This document shows positions 30,531 to 38,342 of a stretch of 38,342 bases of DNA, in pieces. The notes under the pieces were generated by a model, which saw only the letters and a list, made by a program, of their open reading frames with translations, did not search any database and had not been told where the DNA came from. The stretch lies in assembly GCA_030157755.1 (NCBI GenBank), contig JAOAUD010000161.1, forward strand, positions 1-38,342, in the 5' to 3' direction. The position numbers and the translations under genes were made by a program. The stretch's first letter is position 1, and every line of letters begins with the position of its first letter. The stretch comes from Candidatus Nanopelagicales bacterium. GTDB lineage: Bacteria > Actinomycetota > Actinomycetes > S36-B12 > UBA10799.

Positions 30531-32884
30531 TGCCGGGCCATTGCGATTCTGAACTGCTCCTCGGGCGGCACCTGATGTTCCGGGTTCAGTGCATCAGGAC
30601 CCAAGTCGATCTGGACCCACTGGATCTCACCAGTGAACCCGTTCCCCTCCGGCCCGTAGTCATCGCTGACTGGAGTCGCCAGGTCCTCACCCACGTCCAT
30701 AGTTTCGTCCGGACTGAAGATCATTGGAACCGTCTGTTCGAGTCGAGTCGACGCGAGCTCTTCACCTTCGATGAACAGGCGCAGGAGACCTCCCTTGCCC
30801 AGGCCGCCGCCGTCGTATTCGAATTCAGCGCGAAGTTCGCGCGCGCCGGCAGGTACAGCATCCGGCGCCTGCACCTTGATGCGAGCAACTCCCAAAAGGT
30901 TGTAACAGAACGTCAGCCGTCCCTCGACGAGATACATGCTCCAGCCACCGAAAGCGCCGCCCTGAGCGATGATGACTCCATCGGCGCCGTTGTCCGGAAT
31001 CTCAACTCGGGCCGTGACGGCAAACGACTTGTTCTTCACGTTCAGCACTGTGTTCTCTGGCAGGCGCCCCATCCCTGGGTAGAGCCGCTGACTGTTCCCC
31101 TTGATCAGGGTCGGCCTCCCAGCGATCTCGGGAAGGAAACGTTCGACGCGTCGGTCGTCCAGAGGCAAGACGTTGTACCTCACCGCTTCAATGAGGAAGA
31201 GGCGTTGCAGCTCGCGGAGCTTCTCCGGCATCTCAGACGCCAGGTCATTCGCCTGCGTCCAATCATCGGGGGCGTATAGCTCCCAGACATCGTCATCAAT
31301 CGCGGGAAGCGGCTCCACGACCCACGGGGTGCTGTGGCGGGTAACCGCCGTCCACCCCTTGTAGTAGATGCCACGGTTGACGAAGCACTCGAAGTACTGC
31401 AGGTCGTGGCGCTCGGGTTCGTCGGGAGCGTTAAACGAATACGTCATCGCCGTTCCGTGCAATGGCATCTGCTGAGCGCCGTTGACGAAGCTTGGCGCCG
31501 GCAGTCCAGCCGCCTCAAGAATGGTCGGAGCGATGTCAATGACGTGATGGAACTGCGTGCGAGTTCCCTTCGACTTAATGCCACGCGGCCATCGAACAAT
31601 CGTTCCGTTGCGCGTACCACCCCAGTGCGAGGCGACTTGTTTCGTCCACTTGTAGGGCGTGCCCGTCGCGTGGGCCCAGCCAACGGAGTAGTGGTTGTAC
31701 GCGGTCGGTCCGCCAAATTCGTCTATCTTCGACGCGAGGAACTCCGGCGTTTCGAGGGCGGCAGCACCGTTGAAGACGAAGCCCTCGTTGAAGCTCCCAT
31801 TCACGGTTCCTTCGCCTGAAGCCCCGTTGTCGCCCACGATGAAGAAGACGAGAGTGTCGTCAAGGACGCCAAGATCATCGATCGCCTGGATGACACGGCC
31901 AGTGTGGTAGTCGGTGTGTTCCAGGAAGCCGGCAAACACCTCCATCTGGCGCGCGAGTACCGGCTTCAACTCCTCTGGCATATCTGCCCATGCCGGTATC
32001 TCTTCAGGCCGTTCTGTTAGCTCGGCATCAGCGGGTATCACGCCCAACTCTTTCTGACGCGCGATCGTGCGTTCCCTCAACGCATCCCAACCGTCATCGA
32101 ACTCGCCCTTGTAACGCTCGGCCCACCCTGGCGGAACTTGATGCGGCGCATGTGCGGCGCCCGGTGCGAAGTACATGAAGAATGGCTTATCGGCAGCTAG
32201 CGCCTTCTGCTTGCGCACCCAGGCAATCGCCTTGTCCGCAATGTCTTCAGTGAGGTGGTAGCCCTCCTCTGGTGTCTTACTCGGCTCGATCGGAGTGGTG
32301 CCTTCGAACAGGGCGGGATAAAACTGATTCGTCTCGCCTCCGATGAACCCGTAGAAATGCTCAAATCCGCCGCCGCCTGTCGGCCACGCGTCGAACGGGC
32401 CCACCGGGCTTGCCTGCCAGGCCGGCACCTCGTGACACTTGCCAAATTGCGCCGTTGAGTAGCCGTTAAGTTTCAGGACTTCCGCAATCGGTGCAGCTGA
32501 CTTAGGCCGCACCGAGTTGTACCCCGGCGCAGACGTCGCTACCTCGGTCACGGCACCCATGCCGACCGAGTGATGGTTGCGACCGGTGAGCAGGGCTGCG
32601 CGGGTCGGCGCACACAACGATGTCGTGTGGAAGCGCGTATACCTAAGGCCCTCGTTTGCGAGACGATCCGCGGTTGGCGTGCGAACCGGTCCCCCAAAGG
32701 CGCTGGAGACACCAAATCCCAGATCATCAAGCAGGACGATCAACACGTTGGGCGCCGTCCCGGGCGGGCGTATCTCCTCGATCGGAGGGAACTGCGCATC
32801 CGGTTCCTTCGCGTCGTAGGGGACGTACCCGGTGTACGGACGGTCGGGTACCGGCAAGACAGTTCGTTGGGCGTGATCATCCAT
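30527..32884 (-). CDS. Arylsulfatase (type I, formylglycine)
   Basis: This 785-residue sulfatase of the alkaline-phosphatase-like superfamily hydrolyses sulfate esters. The formylglycine motif CxPxR is at 91-95 (LCAPTRAALLTGRNHHS), metal-ligand aspartates 53-54 lie in LLDDLGFGVS, and the further block FIVGDNGASGEG supplies the second metal pair. Length and motifs (GNHHxVGM-like NHHSVGMG, HAPHQVPPGW) match the long arylsulfatase group common in actinobacteria. There is no evident signal peptide, so it is probably cytoplasmic. I start at the ATG at 32884 because TACAGT lies 6 nt upstream; further in-frame codons exist upstream to 32944. No formylglycine-generating enzyme is in the window. The membrane protein gene follows with a 4-bp overlap. 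Confidence 0.92.
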   Translation of the reverse strand: MDDHAQRTVLPVPDRPYTGYVPYDAKEPDAQFPPIEEIRPPGTAPNVLIVLLDDLGFGVSSAFGGPVRTPTADRLANEGLRYTRFHTTSLCAPTRAALLTGRNHHSVGMGAVTEVATSAPGYNSVRPKSAAPIAEVLKLNGYSTAQFGKCHEVPAWQASPVGPFDAWPTGGGGFEHFYGFIGGETNQFYPALFEGTTPIEPSKTPEEGYHLTEDIADKAIAWVRKQKALAADKPFFMYFAPGAAHAPHQVPPGWAERYKGEFDDGWDALRERTIARQKELGVIPADAELTERPEEIPAWADMPEELKPVLARQMEVFAGFLEHTDYHTGRVIQAIDDLGVLDDTLVFFIVGDNGASGEGTVNGSFNEGFVFNGAAALETPEFLASKIDEFGGPTAYNHYSVGWAHATGTPYKWTKQVASHWGGTRNGTIVRWPRGIKSKGTRTQFHHVIDIAPTILEAAGLPAPSFVNGAQQMPLHGTAMTYSFNAPDEPERHDLQYFECFVNRGIYYKGWTAVTRHSTPWVVEPLPAIDDDVWELYAPDDWTQANDLASEMPEKLRELQRLFLIEAVRYNVLPLDDRRVERFLPEIAGRPTLIKGNSQRLYPGMGRLPENTVLNVKNKSFAVTARVEIPDNGADGVIIAQGGAFGGWSMYLVEGRLTFCYNLLGVARIKVQAPDAVPAGARELRAEFEYDGGGLGKGGLLRLFIEGEELASTRLEQTVPMIFSPDETMDVGEDLATPVSDDYGPEGNGFTGEIQWVQIDLGPDALNPEHQVPPEEQFRIAMARQ

Positions 32885-32890
32885 CCGGGC

Positions 32891-32896
32891 ACTGTA
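32891..32896 (-). promoter_or_regulatory. Putative -10 for leaderless sulfatase gene
   Basis: On the minus strand TACAGT is followed by 6 nt and the ATG at 32884. Confidence 0.5.
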
Positions 32897-33038
32897 CAAA
32901 CCTGAAACCTCCGGCACGCGCATGCCCGCCCAACGCAACGGCACGAACCGGTGCGCAGTCGGTGATGTTCCTTCGCGCCTATCTCCACTTCACGAGGTGG
33001 ACAATGGAGGTGGACCGCATCGACGTTGGGAGATCCTC

Positions 33039-33800
33039 ATGGACACAACCCGCCACACCGGAAAGAAAGTAATCGTCACTGGCGCCGGTAACGGCATCGG
33101 CCGCGCGACAGTTCTGCGGCTAGCGCGCGAGGGGGCGAACGTCGTCGGGTGCGATGTCAACGAAGCCGCGTTGACTGAAACTGCTGGCGTTCTTGAAGCA
33201 GAGGGCCTGACTGTTGCGCTGATCCCAGCCGACGTGACCGTTCAAGCGGACGTTGACGCGTTAATCGCCGCGGCCGGATCCGACTTGGGAATCGTGGCGA
33301 ATGTCGCCGGGATCATGGACCACTTCCTGCCGCTGGGCGAGATGACCGACGATATGTGGAATCGAGTCATGGACGTCAACGTGACGGGCGTGATGCGACT
33401 ATCGCGGGCCGCGATTCCAGTATTCGAGGCAAAAGGCGCAGGGGTGTTCGTCACGGTCGGTTCGAGGGCCTCATTGGGCGGTGGCGCGGCGGGGACCGCG
33501 TATGCAACGTCGAAGCACGCAGTCATCGGACTCGTGCAGAGCATCGCCTATCTGTACGGGCCGAAGGGGATTCGATCGAACGCGGTACTTCCCGGCGCCG
33601 TCGCCACAGCTATCTCATCAAGTGCGATGCCAGATGTTCCGTGGGCATTTGACCGCGCGATGCAGGCAATGGCATCGGCCGGTGCGAAGGTCGCGGAGCC
33701 CGATGAAGTCGCTGCTGCAATCTCGTGGTTGGCATCAAGTGAGGCATCAAACGTCAACGGCGCGATCATGACGGTGGACAACGGCTGGGCCTCGGCGTAG
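33039..33800 (+). CDS. Short-chain dehydrogenase/reductase (SDR)
   Basis: This 253-residue classical SDR has the nucleotide-binding TGAGNGIG near residues 14-21, CDVNEAAL for cofactor choice (Asp, suggesting NAD), the NVAG strand, the catalytic Ser region (VGSRAS) and YATSK with the catalytic Tyr and Lys. IRSNAVLPGAVATA and the end VDNGW are also typical. It oxidises or reduces an unknown alcohol/ketone. I use the ATG at 33039 with GGGAGA just upstream; the frame is open earlier, but those codons have no SDR features. It is divergent from the sulfatase gene with 154 bp between starts, a stretch in which I see no other gene. Confidence 0.92.
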   Translation: MDTTRHTGKKVIVTGAGNGIGRATVLRLAREGANVVGCDVNEAALTETAGVLEAEGLTVALIPADVTVQADVDALIAAAGSDLGIVANVAGIMDHFLPLGEMTDDMWNRVMDVNVTGVMRLSRAAIPVFEAKGAGVFVTVGSRASLGGGAAGTAYATSKHAVIGLVQSIAYLYGPKGIRSNAVLPGAVATAISSSAMPDVPWAFDRAMQAMASAGAKVAEPDEVAAAISWLASSEASNVNGAIMTVDNGWASA

Positions 33801-33839
33801 GCCTCAGCGATTTCAGTGAGTCCGTGATTGACCCCGCGG

Positions 33840-34499
33840 CTATTGGGCGAGCATCGCCTTCATTGTCGCGATTTCGGTTGTCTGGCCGTCAATGATTGCT
33901 TGCGCGACTGCCTTGACCTGCGCGTTCTCGCCCATGGCCAGTTCCTGTTGAGCCATGGTGATCGCCCCTTGATGGTGGTCAATCATCATGGTCAACCACA
34001 TCTTGTCGAACGCCGCACCATTCTTTGATTCGAGATCCGCCATTTGTTTGTCCGTCATCATTCCGGGCATCGGAGAGGACGAGGACGATGGCGCAGCGCC
34101 GTGGTCCATTCCAGACATCCCGTGACCGCTCGCTGCAGACTCCGATCCAGCTGACGCAGACGGTTGGCCCTCATTCCACTCATCCAGCCACGTCTGCATC
34201 TTTGCAATCTCGGGCCCCTGCGCTGCTTCGATCTGGGCGGCGAGTGCCGTCACCTTTGCGTTGTTCGTGTGACTCGGCACCATTTGCGCCATGTCGATTG
34301 CTTGCTGGTGATGCGCGATCATGTCGGTGAGGAATGCCATGTCCTGGGCGTTGTGGCCGTTGATGACAACGCCAGCCGAACTTGAAGCTGACGGCGAGGA
34401 ACTGGCCGAACTTGAGCAGGCCGCCGTCCCGGCCAACGCGATCGTCAGGATTGCTGCCCCGGCGGTGTAGCGGACGAAGCGTGAGGTGGGCATCGACAT
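33840..34499 (-). CDS. DUF305-domain lipoprotein (two DUF305 halves)
   Basis: This 219-residue exported protein has a lipobox-like LAGTAAC with Cys28, then a Ser-rich spacer. Two related His/Met segments follow: MAFLTDMIAHHQQAIDMAQM (HH at 63-64) and WLTMMIDHHQGAITMAQQEL (HH at 175-176). Between them lies a Met/His/Ser linker (GHGMSGMDHG). DUF305 proteins are often found with multicopper oxidases and copper resistance genes, so copper binding outside the cell is likely. AAAGG 6 nt before the ATG supports the start. The gene is divergent from the multicopper oxidase and convergent with the SDR gene. Confidence 0.88.
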   Translation of the reverse strand: MSMPTSRFVRYTAGAAILTIALAGTAACSSSASSSPSASSSAGVVINGHNAQDMAFLTDMIAHHQQAIDMAQMVPSHTNNAKVTALAAQIEAAQGPEIAKMQTWLDEWNEGQPSASAGSESAASGHGMSGMDHGAAPSSSSSPMPGMMTDKQMADLESKNGAAFDKMWLTMMIDHHQGAITMAQQELAMGENAQVKAVAQAIIDGQTTEIATMKAMLAQ

Positions 34500-34568
34500 T
34501 GGGTGCCTTTCCGAGTTGGTGAAGGTAGCGAATTCTCGGCCAGTCTGTGGGTCACCCAGCCCTTGGTC

Positions 34569-34619
34569 AACCACCTGAAACGGGTCTTCATGGAACCTTC
34601 ATCGTTTTCCCAGGTGGTT
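34569..34619. promoter_or_regulatory. Direct repeat within inverted repeat upstream of the multicopper oxidase
   Basis: CTTCAT-N5-CTTCAT (34586-34602) is an 11-bp-spaced direct repeat, one helical turn, as bound by OmpR-type dimers. It sits inside a perfect 9-bp inverted repeat (AACCACCTG 34569-34577, CAGGTGGTT 34611-34619). The region is shared by the divergent DUF305 and oxidase genes. Confidence 0.55.
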
Positions 34620-34676
34620 CTTCAAGGGACACAACGAGAGTGAGGGCTCGAGCAGCAGTTCAGAACGGAGACCTTC

Positions 34677-36212
34677 ATGCGTAAGCGAATCATGGGCCTT
34701 TTCACGGTCTTCGCAGTCGGAATTCTGGGCCTCGCCGGGATAGGAGTCGCCACCGCGCTGCGCGCGACTACGAACAACTCCGTCGTGGATCCCCATGACT
34801 CGTTGATCCCCGAAACCGAACAAGCCAGAAAGACTGCGGATGCGACAACACGGAACATAACGCTCGTTGCGGCACCGACCACGGTCTTGATCGGTGGCAG
34901 AACCGTCTCGACCTGGGCCTTCAACGGCCAGGTGCCGGGGCCGGAAATCCGGGCGCAAGTTGGCGACGTGGTCCGCGCAGAGGTAGTTAATGATCTGCCG
35001 GAACCCTTAACGGTTCATTGGCATGGGATCGCGATACGCAATGACATGGACGGTGTTCCCCAGCTGAACCAAGAAGCCATTGCCCCCGGGGCTCGATTCG
35101 TCTACGAGTTCGTGGTCTCCCACGAAGGGAGCTACTTCTACCATTCCCATGTCGGAGTCCAACTGGACCGCGGTTTGTACGGTCCGCTGACTATCACGTC
35201 GAAATCAACGACCGGACCACGCGACATCCCAATCCTTCTGGATGATTGGACCGATGGAGTAGGACGTACGCCAGACCAGCAGCTCGCGCAACTCCAATCC
35301 GGGAGTACCGGCGCTGGCTCACCCAATTCTGGTCAAACAGGCATGTCGGGAATGCACCACGGGTCAATGATTCACGGCGGGATGAGCGGTGCCGCGAACG
35401 CTTCTCAACCACTCGGCGCAGACACCGTTGATATCGACTATCCGATGTACTTGATCAATGGGAGATCCTCAGCTGATCCAGCAGTGATCGACGCAGCGCC
35501 TGGCGAGCAGGTACGCCTGCGCCTGATCAATGCGGCAGCTAGCACGCCATTTCGAATCGCGGCGAGCGGTGGAGCAATGACGGTCGTGGCCAGTGACGGA
35601 TACGAACTACATGCGTTACCAGCGAAAACCTTGGTCATCGGCATGGGCGAGCGCTACGACGTTTTGGTTCGCGCACCGCGCACAGGGTCAATGTCCTTGG
35701 TCGCTCAAGTGGAAGGAAAGCGTGCCTCGGTTTCGGCGATGCTTCGCGCTCCGAAAGTGGGTTCGCAATCAACAATGGAACCGCCCGCTGACCTCACCCA
35801 AGATCCGGTTTCTTTGGGCGACCTCCACGCGAACCCGGAATCCTCGCTTCCTGTGAGGCCCGCTGACCAAACCTTCGATGTCACGTTGAATGGCGCAATG
35901 ATGGGCTACGAATGGGGCATCGCTGCACCAAGCGTTGGTGGGGTCTCAATACCCGTGCGCGAGGGCCAACGAATCCGCATGAAGGTCACGAACAACACCA
36001 TGATGTGGCATCCAGTACACCTCCACGGCCATACCTTCCAAGTCGTTAATCTGAACCACGATGGACCACGTAAGGACACCATCGCAATCGCGCCCATGGA
36101 TTCAATAACGATCGAGTTTGACGCTGACAATCCAGGCCAATGGATGCTGCATTGCCACAACATCTATCACGCGGAGTCCGGAATGATGACCACCTTCAAC
36201 TACCTCAAGTAG
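34677..36212 (+). CDS. Multicopper oxidase
   Basis: This 511-residue exported cupredoxin enzyme carries all four copper-binding blocks: HWHG at 114-117, HSH at 156-158, HPVHLHGH at 445-452, and HCHNIYHAESGM with Cys493, His494, His498 and the axial-position Met503. The N-terminal hydrophobic helix (about 6-28) is a signal peptide or anchor without a visible twin-arginine motif. A Met/His-rich insert (GMSGMHHGSMIHGGMSG, about 222-238) suggests extra copper handling, as in CueO-like cuprous oxidases. GGAG 6 nt before the ATG supports the start. It shares its upstream region with the DUF305 gene, and the downstream SHOCT/two-component genes point to metal-regulated expression. Confidence 0.93.
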   Translation: MRKRIMGLFTVFAVGILGLAGIGVATALRATTNNSVVDPHDSLIPETEQARKTADATTRNITLVAAPTTVLIGGRTVSTWAFNGQVPGPEIRAQVGDVVRAEVVNDLPEPLTVHWHGIAIRNDMDGVPQLNQEAIAPGARFVYEFVVSHEGSYFYHSHVGVQLDRGLYGPLTITSKSTTGPRDIPILLDDWTDGVGRTPDQQLAQLQSGSTGAGSPNSGQTGMSGMHHGSMIHGGMSGAANASQPLGADTVDIDYPMYLINGRSSADPAVIDAAPGEQVRLRLINAAASTPFRIAASGGAMTVVASDGYELHALPAKTLVIGMGERYDVLVRAPRTGSMSLVAQVEGKRASVSAMLRAPKVGSQSTMEPPADLTQDPVSLGDLHANPESSLPVRPADQTFDVTLNGAMMGYEWGIAAPSVGGVSIPVREGQRIRMKVTNNTMMWHPVHLHGHTFQVVNLNHDGPRKDTIAIAPMDSITIEFDADNPGQWMLHCHNIYHAESGMMTTFNYLK

Positions 36213-36243
36213 TCGCGATCGGCGAGCCAAACAACTCACGGAT

Positions 36244-36260
36244 CTTCACCGAAACTTCAT
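36244..36260 (+). promoter_or_regulatory. Direct repeat upstream of SHOCT/two-component genes
   Basis: CTTCAC-N5-CTTCAT matches the element at 34586-34602 in sequence and 11-bp spacing. It lies 68 bp before the SHOCT gene in a 115-bp gap. Confidence 0.55.
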
Positions 36261-36327
36261 CAGACTGCGCCCGTACGAATACAGACTGAAGCGATGATCG
36301 AACTAACGACAACTGAAGGAGACCACC

Positions 36328-36567
36328 ATGATGGGTTGGTACAACCAGGGCGGCGGGAATCTATGGATGCTACTTATGCCAGTCATATGGATCATGTTGG
36401 TTGGCGCGGCCGTGTGGGTCGTCGTAGCCCTCACAAGATCAACACCGCAACAAGGTCGGGAGCACGTCGACACGCCAGATGAGATCCTGCGCCGCCGACT
36501 GGCCGCCGGTGAGTTGACCACTGAGGAGTACGTTCGAACACGAGATCTACTCCACAACCTTCCGTAG
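36328..36567 (+). CDS. Small SHOCT-domain membrane protein
   Basis: This is a 79-residue protein with one transmembrane helix (about 12-36, LWMLLMPVIWIMLVGAAVWVVVAL) and a C-terminal SHOCT motif (EILRRRLAAGELTTEEYVRTRDLL). Such small proteins frequently sit beside copper and other metal-stress genes in actinobacteria; their role is unknown. AAGGAGA ahead of the ATG is a good ribosome site. It lies 62 bp before the response regulator and is probably in its operon. Confidence 0.85.
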   Translation: MMGWYNQGGGNLWMLLMPVIWIMLVGAAVWVVVALTRSTPQQGREHVDTPDEILRRRLAAGELTTEEYVRTRDLLHNLP

Positions 36568-36629
36568 GTCGCTGTCGGCGCCAGAAGATGTTCAGACCGC
36601 GGGAGTCAGCTTGAGTGAGAGGAGTGTGC

Positions 36630-37340
36630 GTGGCCCAGCGATCGCGTGTGCTGGTCGTGGACGATGAGCAGGCGCTTGCCAGGGTGATTGGTTCCTACCT
36701 GGAAGGCGACGGTTTCGAGGTAGACCTCGCATTCAACGGGAGCGACGCAGTGGTTTCGGCACGGGACCATCGGCCCGACCTAGTCGTTTTGGATCTCATG
36801 TTGCCAGGCATGGACGGAGTTGAGGTGTGCCGACGAATCCGAACCTTCAGCGACTGTTACATCATCATGTTGACGGCTCGGGACGAAGAGGTAGACAAGA
36901 TCGTTGGCTTGTCCGTTGGGGCCGACGACTACCTCGTGAAGCCGTTCTCTCCCCGCGAACTGGTTGCTCGGGCTCGAGCGATGCTGCGCCGACCTCGAGC
37001 TTTTGAGTCGTCCCCAGGCCATACCGTCGGGGCCGAGGGTCAGGTGCTTCAAATCGGTTCGCTGACAGTCGATCCATTGGCACGAAAAGCACAGGTCGAC
37101 GATCGTGAATTGGAACTGACCCGAACGGAGTTCGACCTCTTGGCCGTCATGTGCGCCAATCCGCGCCAGGTTTTCAGTCGTCGACAGCTCATCGACGCGG
37201 TGTGGGGTCCCGACTGGTTCGGCGATGAACATTTGGTAGATGTCCATGTTGGGCACGTTCGCCGCAAGCTTGGTGATGATGCAGCTGAGCCGCGGTGGAT
37301 TCGCACAGTCCGCGGGGTCGGCTACGGAATGGTCGTATGA
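36630..37340 (+). CDS. OmpR/PhoB-family response regulator
   Basis: This 236-residue regulator has a receiver domain (about 4-118) with the acidic pair Asp11/Asp12, the phosphorylation site Asp55 (VVLDLMLPG), Thr82 (LTAR) and Lys104 (LVKPF). A winged-helix DNA-binding domain (about 145-236) follows, with LTRTEFDLL, VFSRRQLIDAVWG, VDVHVGHVRRKLG and IRTVRGVGYGM. The GTG at 36630 is chosen because AGAGGAG lies 5 nt before it and homologues begin MxxRxRVLVVDDE; a GTG at 36615 is also in frame. The stop overlaps the ATG of the kinase gene, so the pair is coupled. It is the natural candidate to bind the CTTCAY-N5-CTTCAT repeats nearby. Confidence 0.94.
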   Translation: MAQRSRVLVVDDEQALARVIGSYLEGDGFEVDLAFNGSDAVVSARDHRPDLVVLDLMLPGMDGVEVCRRIRTFSDCYIIMLTARDEEVDKIVGLSVGADDYLVKPFSPRELVARARAMLRRPRAFESSPGHTVGAEGQVLQIGSLTVDPLARKAQVDDRELELTRTEFDLLAVMCANPRQVFSRRQLIDAVWGPDWFGDEHLVDVHVGHVRRKLGDDAAEPRWIRTVRGVGYGMVV

Positions 37341-38342
37341 GTCGGCCGCGCAGTCTGGCTGTGAGAATGATGGCCGGGCAGATCGTGGTGATCGCTGTTG
37401 GAGCGATTACGCTCGCGATCACGGCCGCACTGATTGCGCCGCGACTATTTACCTACCACTTTGAGCAAACCGGTGAAGCGAACTCGATGGTGCAGTACCA
37501 CGCGCAGGAAGCCTTCGAATCTTCGTTTGCACTTGCGCTGGCTTTCGGCGTAGTTGCATCGGTTGTCGGGGCGGGGCTGCTGTCTTGGCTCCTGACAAAG
37601 CGGATCAGTCAACCAATCGCCCAATTGGCTCTGGCCGCTGAAGCCGTAGCTGAGGGCAACTACGAAGTTGTTGTTCCGCACGACTCATTTGGACGAGAAC
37701 TTGCCGCTCTTTCGGTCGCCTTCGACGAAATGGCAGAGCAGTTGGCTCAGACAGATGCAGCGCGACGGCAGCTCCTCGCGGACCTCGCCCACGAGTTGCG
37801 GACGCCACTAGCGACACTCGAAGCGCACATCGATGGCATGGAAGACGGCGTCGTTCCTTCCTCTGCCGACAGCTACGCGGTCATGCGCCATCAAGTCGCG
37901 CGATTGCGTCGCTTGGCGACCGATCTCAAAGTACTCACGGCCGTCGAGGCACACGCACTGGAACTGCAGATTCAGGAGCTGAAAACGAATGCGATGGTGA
38001 GTGCCGCCTGCGGCTCAGCGGAGCTTCGGTATGAAGCCAAAGGTGTGGAACTGCGGTGCCTGCAGCCGGGCAGTGACGTCGTCGTGATGGCTGACCCCGA
38101 TCGCCTGCAGCAAGTGCTGTCCAACCTCCTCGACAACGCACTCCGCCATACCCCCGAAGGGGGTTCGGTGGATGTGAGCTGCGAACACACTGCAGCGGAG
38201 GTCACCATTAGCGTGAGCGACACTGGCGATGGGATTGCGTCAGACCAACTCGATGCCGTCTTCGACCGATTTCATCGAGCCGACGCGTCACGACGCAACG
38301 ACGGCGAGGGCAGTGGGCTGGGGCTCACGATCGCTCGCGCGA
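37337..38342 (+). CDS. Sensor histidine kinase (3' end beyond window)
   Basis: The first 335 codons of a membrane sensor kinase are present; the frame is still open at the window end. Layout: transmembrane helix about 14-35, a very short outside loop of about 25 residues, second helix about 62-86, HAMP about 87-140, then the H-box LADLAHELRTPLATLE with the phospho-acceptor His152. The N-box NLLDNALRHTP, the G1 box VSDTGDGI, the F region VFDRFHRAD and the start of the G2 box GEGSGLGLTIA follow. The short loop suggests sensing within or near the membrane. ATG overlaps the regulator stop (ATGA). With the copper genes upstream, a metal or envelope signal is plausible but not shown. Confidence 0.93.
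   Translation, partial: MSRPRSLAVRMMAGQIVVIAVGAITLAITAALIAPRLFTYHFEQTGEANSMVQYHAQEAFESSFALALAFGVVASVVGAGLLSWLLTKRISQPIAQLALAAEAVAEGNYEVVVPHDSFGRELAALSVAFDEMAEQLAQTDAARRQLLADLAHELRTPLATLEAHIDGMEDGVVPSSADSYAVMRHQVARLRRLATDLKVLTAVEAHALELQIQELKTNAMVSAACGSAELRYEAKGVELRCLQPGSDVVVMADPDRLQQVLSNLLDNALRHTPEGGSVDVSCEHTAAEVTISVSDTGDGIASDQLDAVFDRFHRADASRRNDGEGSGLGLTIARA

Overview
The window reads as chromosome of a GC-rich actinobacterium. Four things point there: a FadE5-type acyl-CoA dehydrogenase close to the mycobacterial protein, an enzyme of the mycothiol-dependent maleylpyruvate isomerase family, an F420-type luciferase-like oxidoreductase, and many apparently leaderless genes (a TANNNT -10 hexamer 6-8 nt before an ATG or GTG). 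I see no rRNA, tRNA, CRISPR array, insertion sequence or phage gene. The species cannot be named from this sequence alone.

Layout. 1-5 kb: fadE5 behind two copies of a GTTAC-N6-GTARC operator-like repeat, a strong terminator, then a copper pair (CopC and a CopD-CtaG fusion) and the 3' scrap of a lost alpha/beta hydrolase. 5-11 kb: a nitrilase-family amidohydrolase, divergent to a coupled pair (MPI-family enzyme and 14-TM MFS exporter), a HisC/Pat aminotransferase, and a membrane-anchored PP2C/SpoIIE phosphatase. 11-18 kb: an amino-sugar block with an MFS sugar porter, a ROK sugar kinase carrying a histone-H1-like tail, nagA, and a secreted two-CBM2 GH18 chitinase. NagA and the chitinase are divergent across a region holding three consecutive palindromes. 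Together they could release chitin sugars outside the cell, import and phosphorylate them, and deacetylate GlcNAc-6-P; nagB is not in the window.

18-27 kb is a mixed stretch: FUSC membrane protein, F420-type LLM oxidoreductase, tandem UspA protein, a small lipoprotein, a PLDc_N/SHOCT membrane protein, a Baeyer-Villiger-type monooxygenase, an M23 peptidase, and two related secreted Ala-rich helical proteins.

27-30 kb is the most interesting part. It looks like a compact persulfide/sulfur-stress regulon built around a CsoR-superfamily regulator that keeps the two cysteines but lacks the copper-ligand histidine, as in CstR. Two near-identical operators (ATACCCCCCGGGGTAT core) sit inside promoter spacers. 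They face a CoA-disulfide reductase-rhodanese fusion with a DUF2892 membrane protein, and two paralogous 54-residue Cys-rich miniproteins, one divergent from the DUF2892 gene and one upstream of the regulator. Both miniproteins are easily missed by gene callers.

30-33 kb: an arylsulfatase translationally coupled to a membrane protein, divergent from an SDR. 33.8-38.3 kb: a copper-type envelope module with a DUF305 lipoprotein, a multicopper oxidase, a small SHOCT membrane protein, and an OmpR-type response regulator overlapping a histidine kinase that runs off the window end. A shared 11-bp-spaced direct repeat (CTTCAY-N5-CTTCAT) lies upstream of the oxidase and of the SHOCT/two-component genes, suggesting one response regulator serves both.
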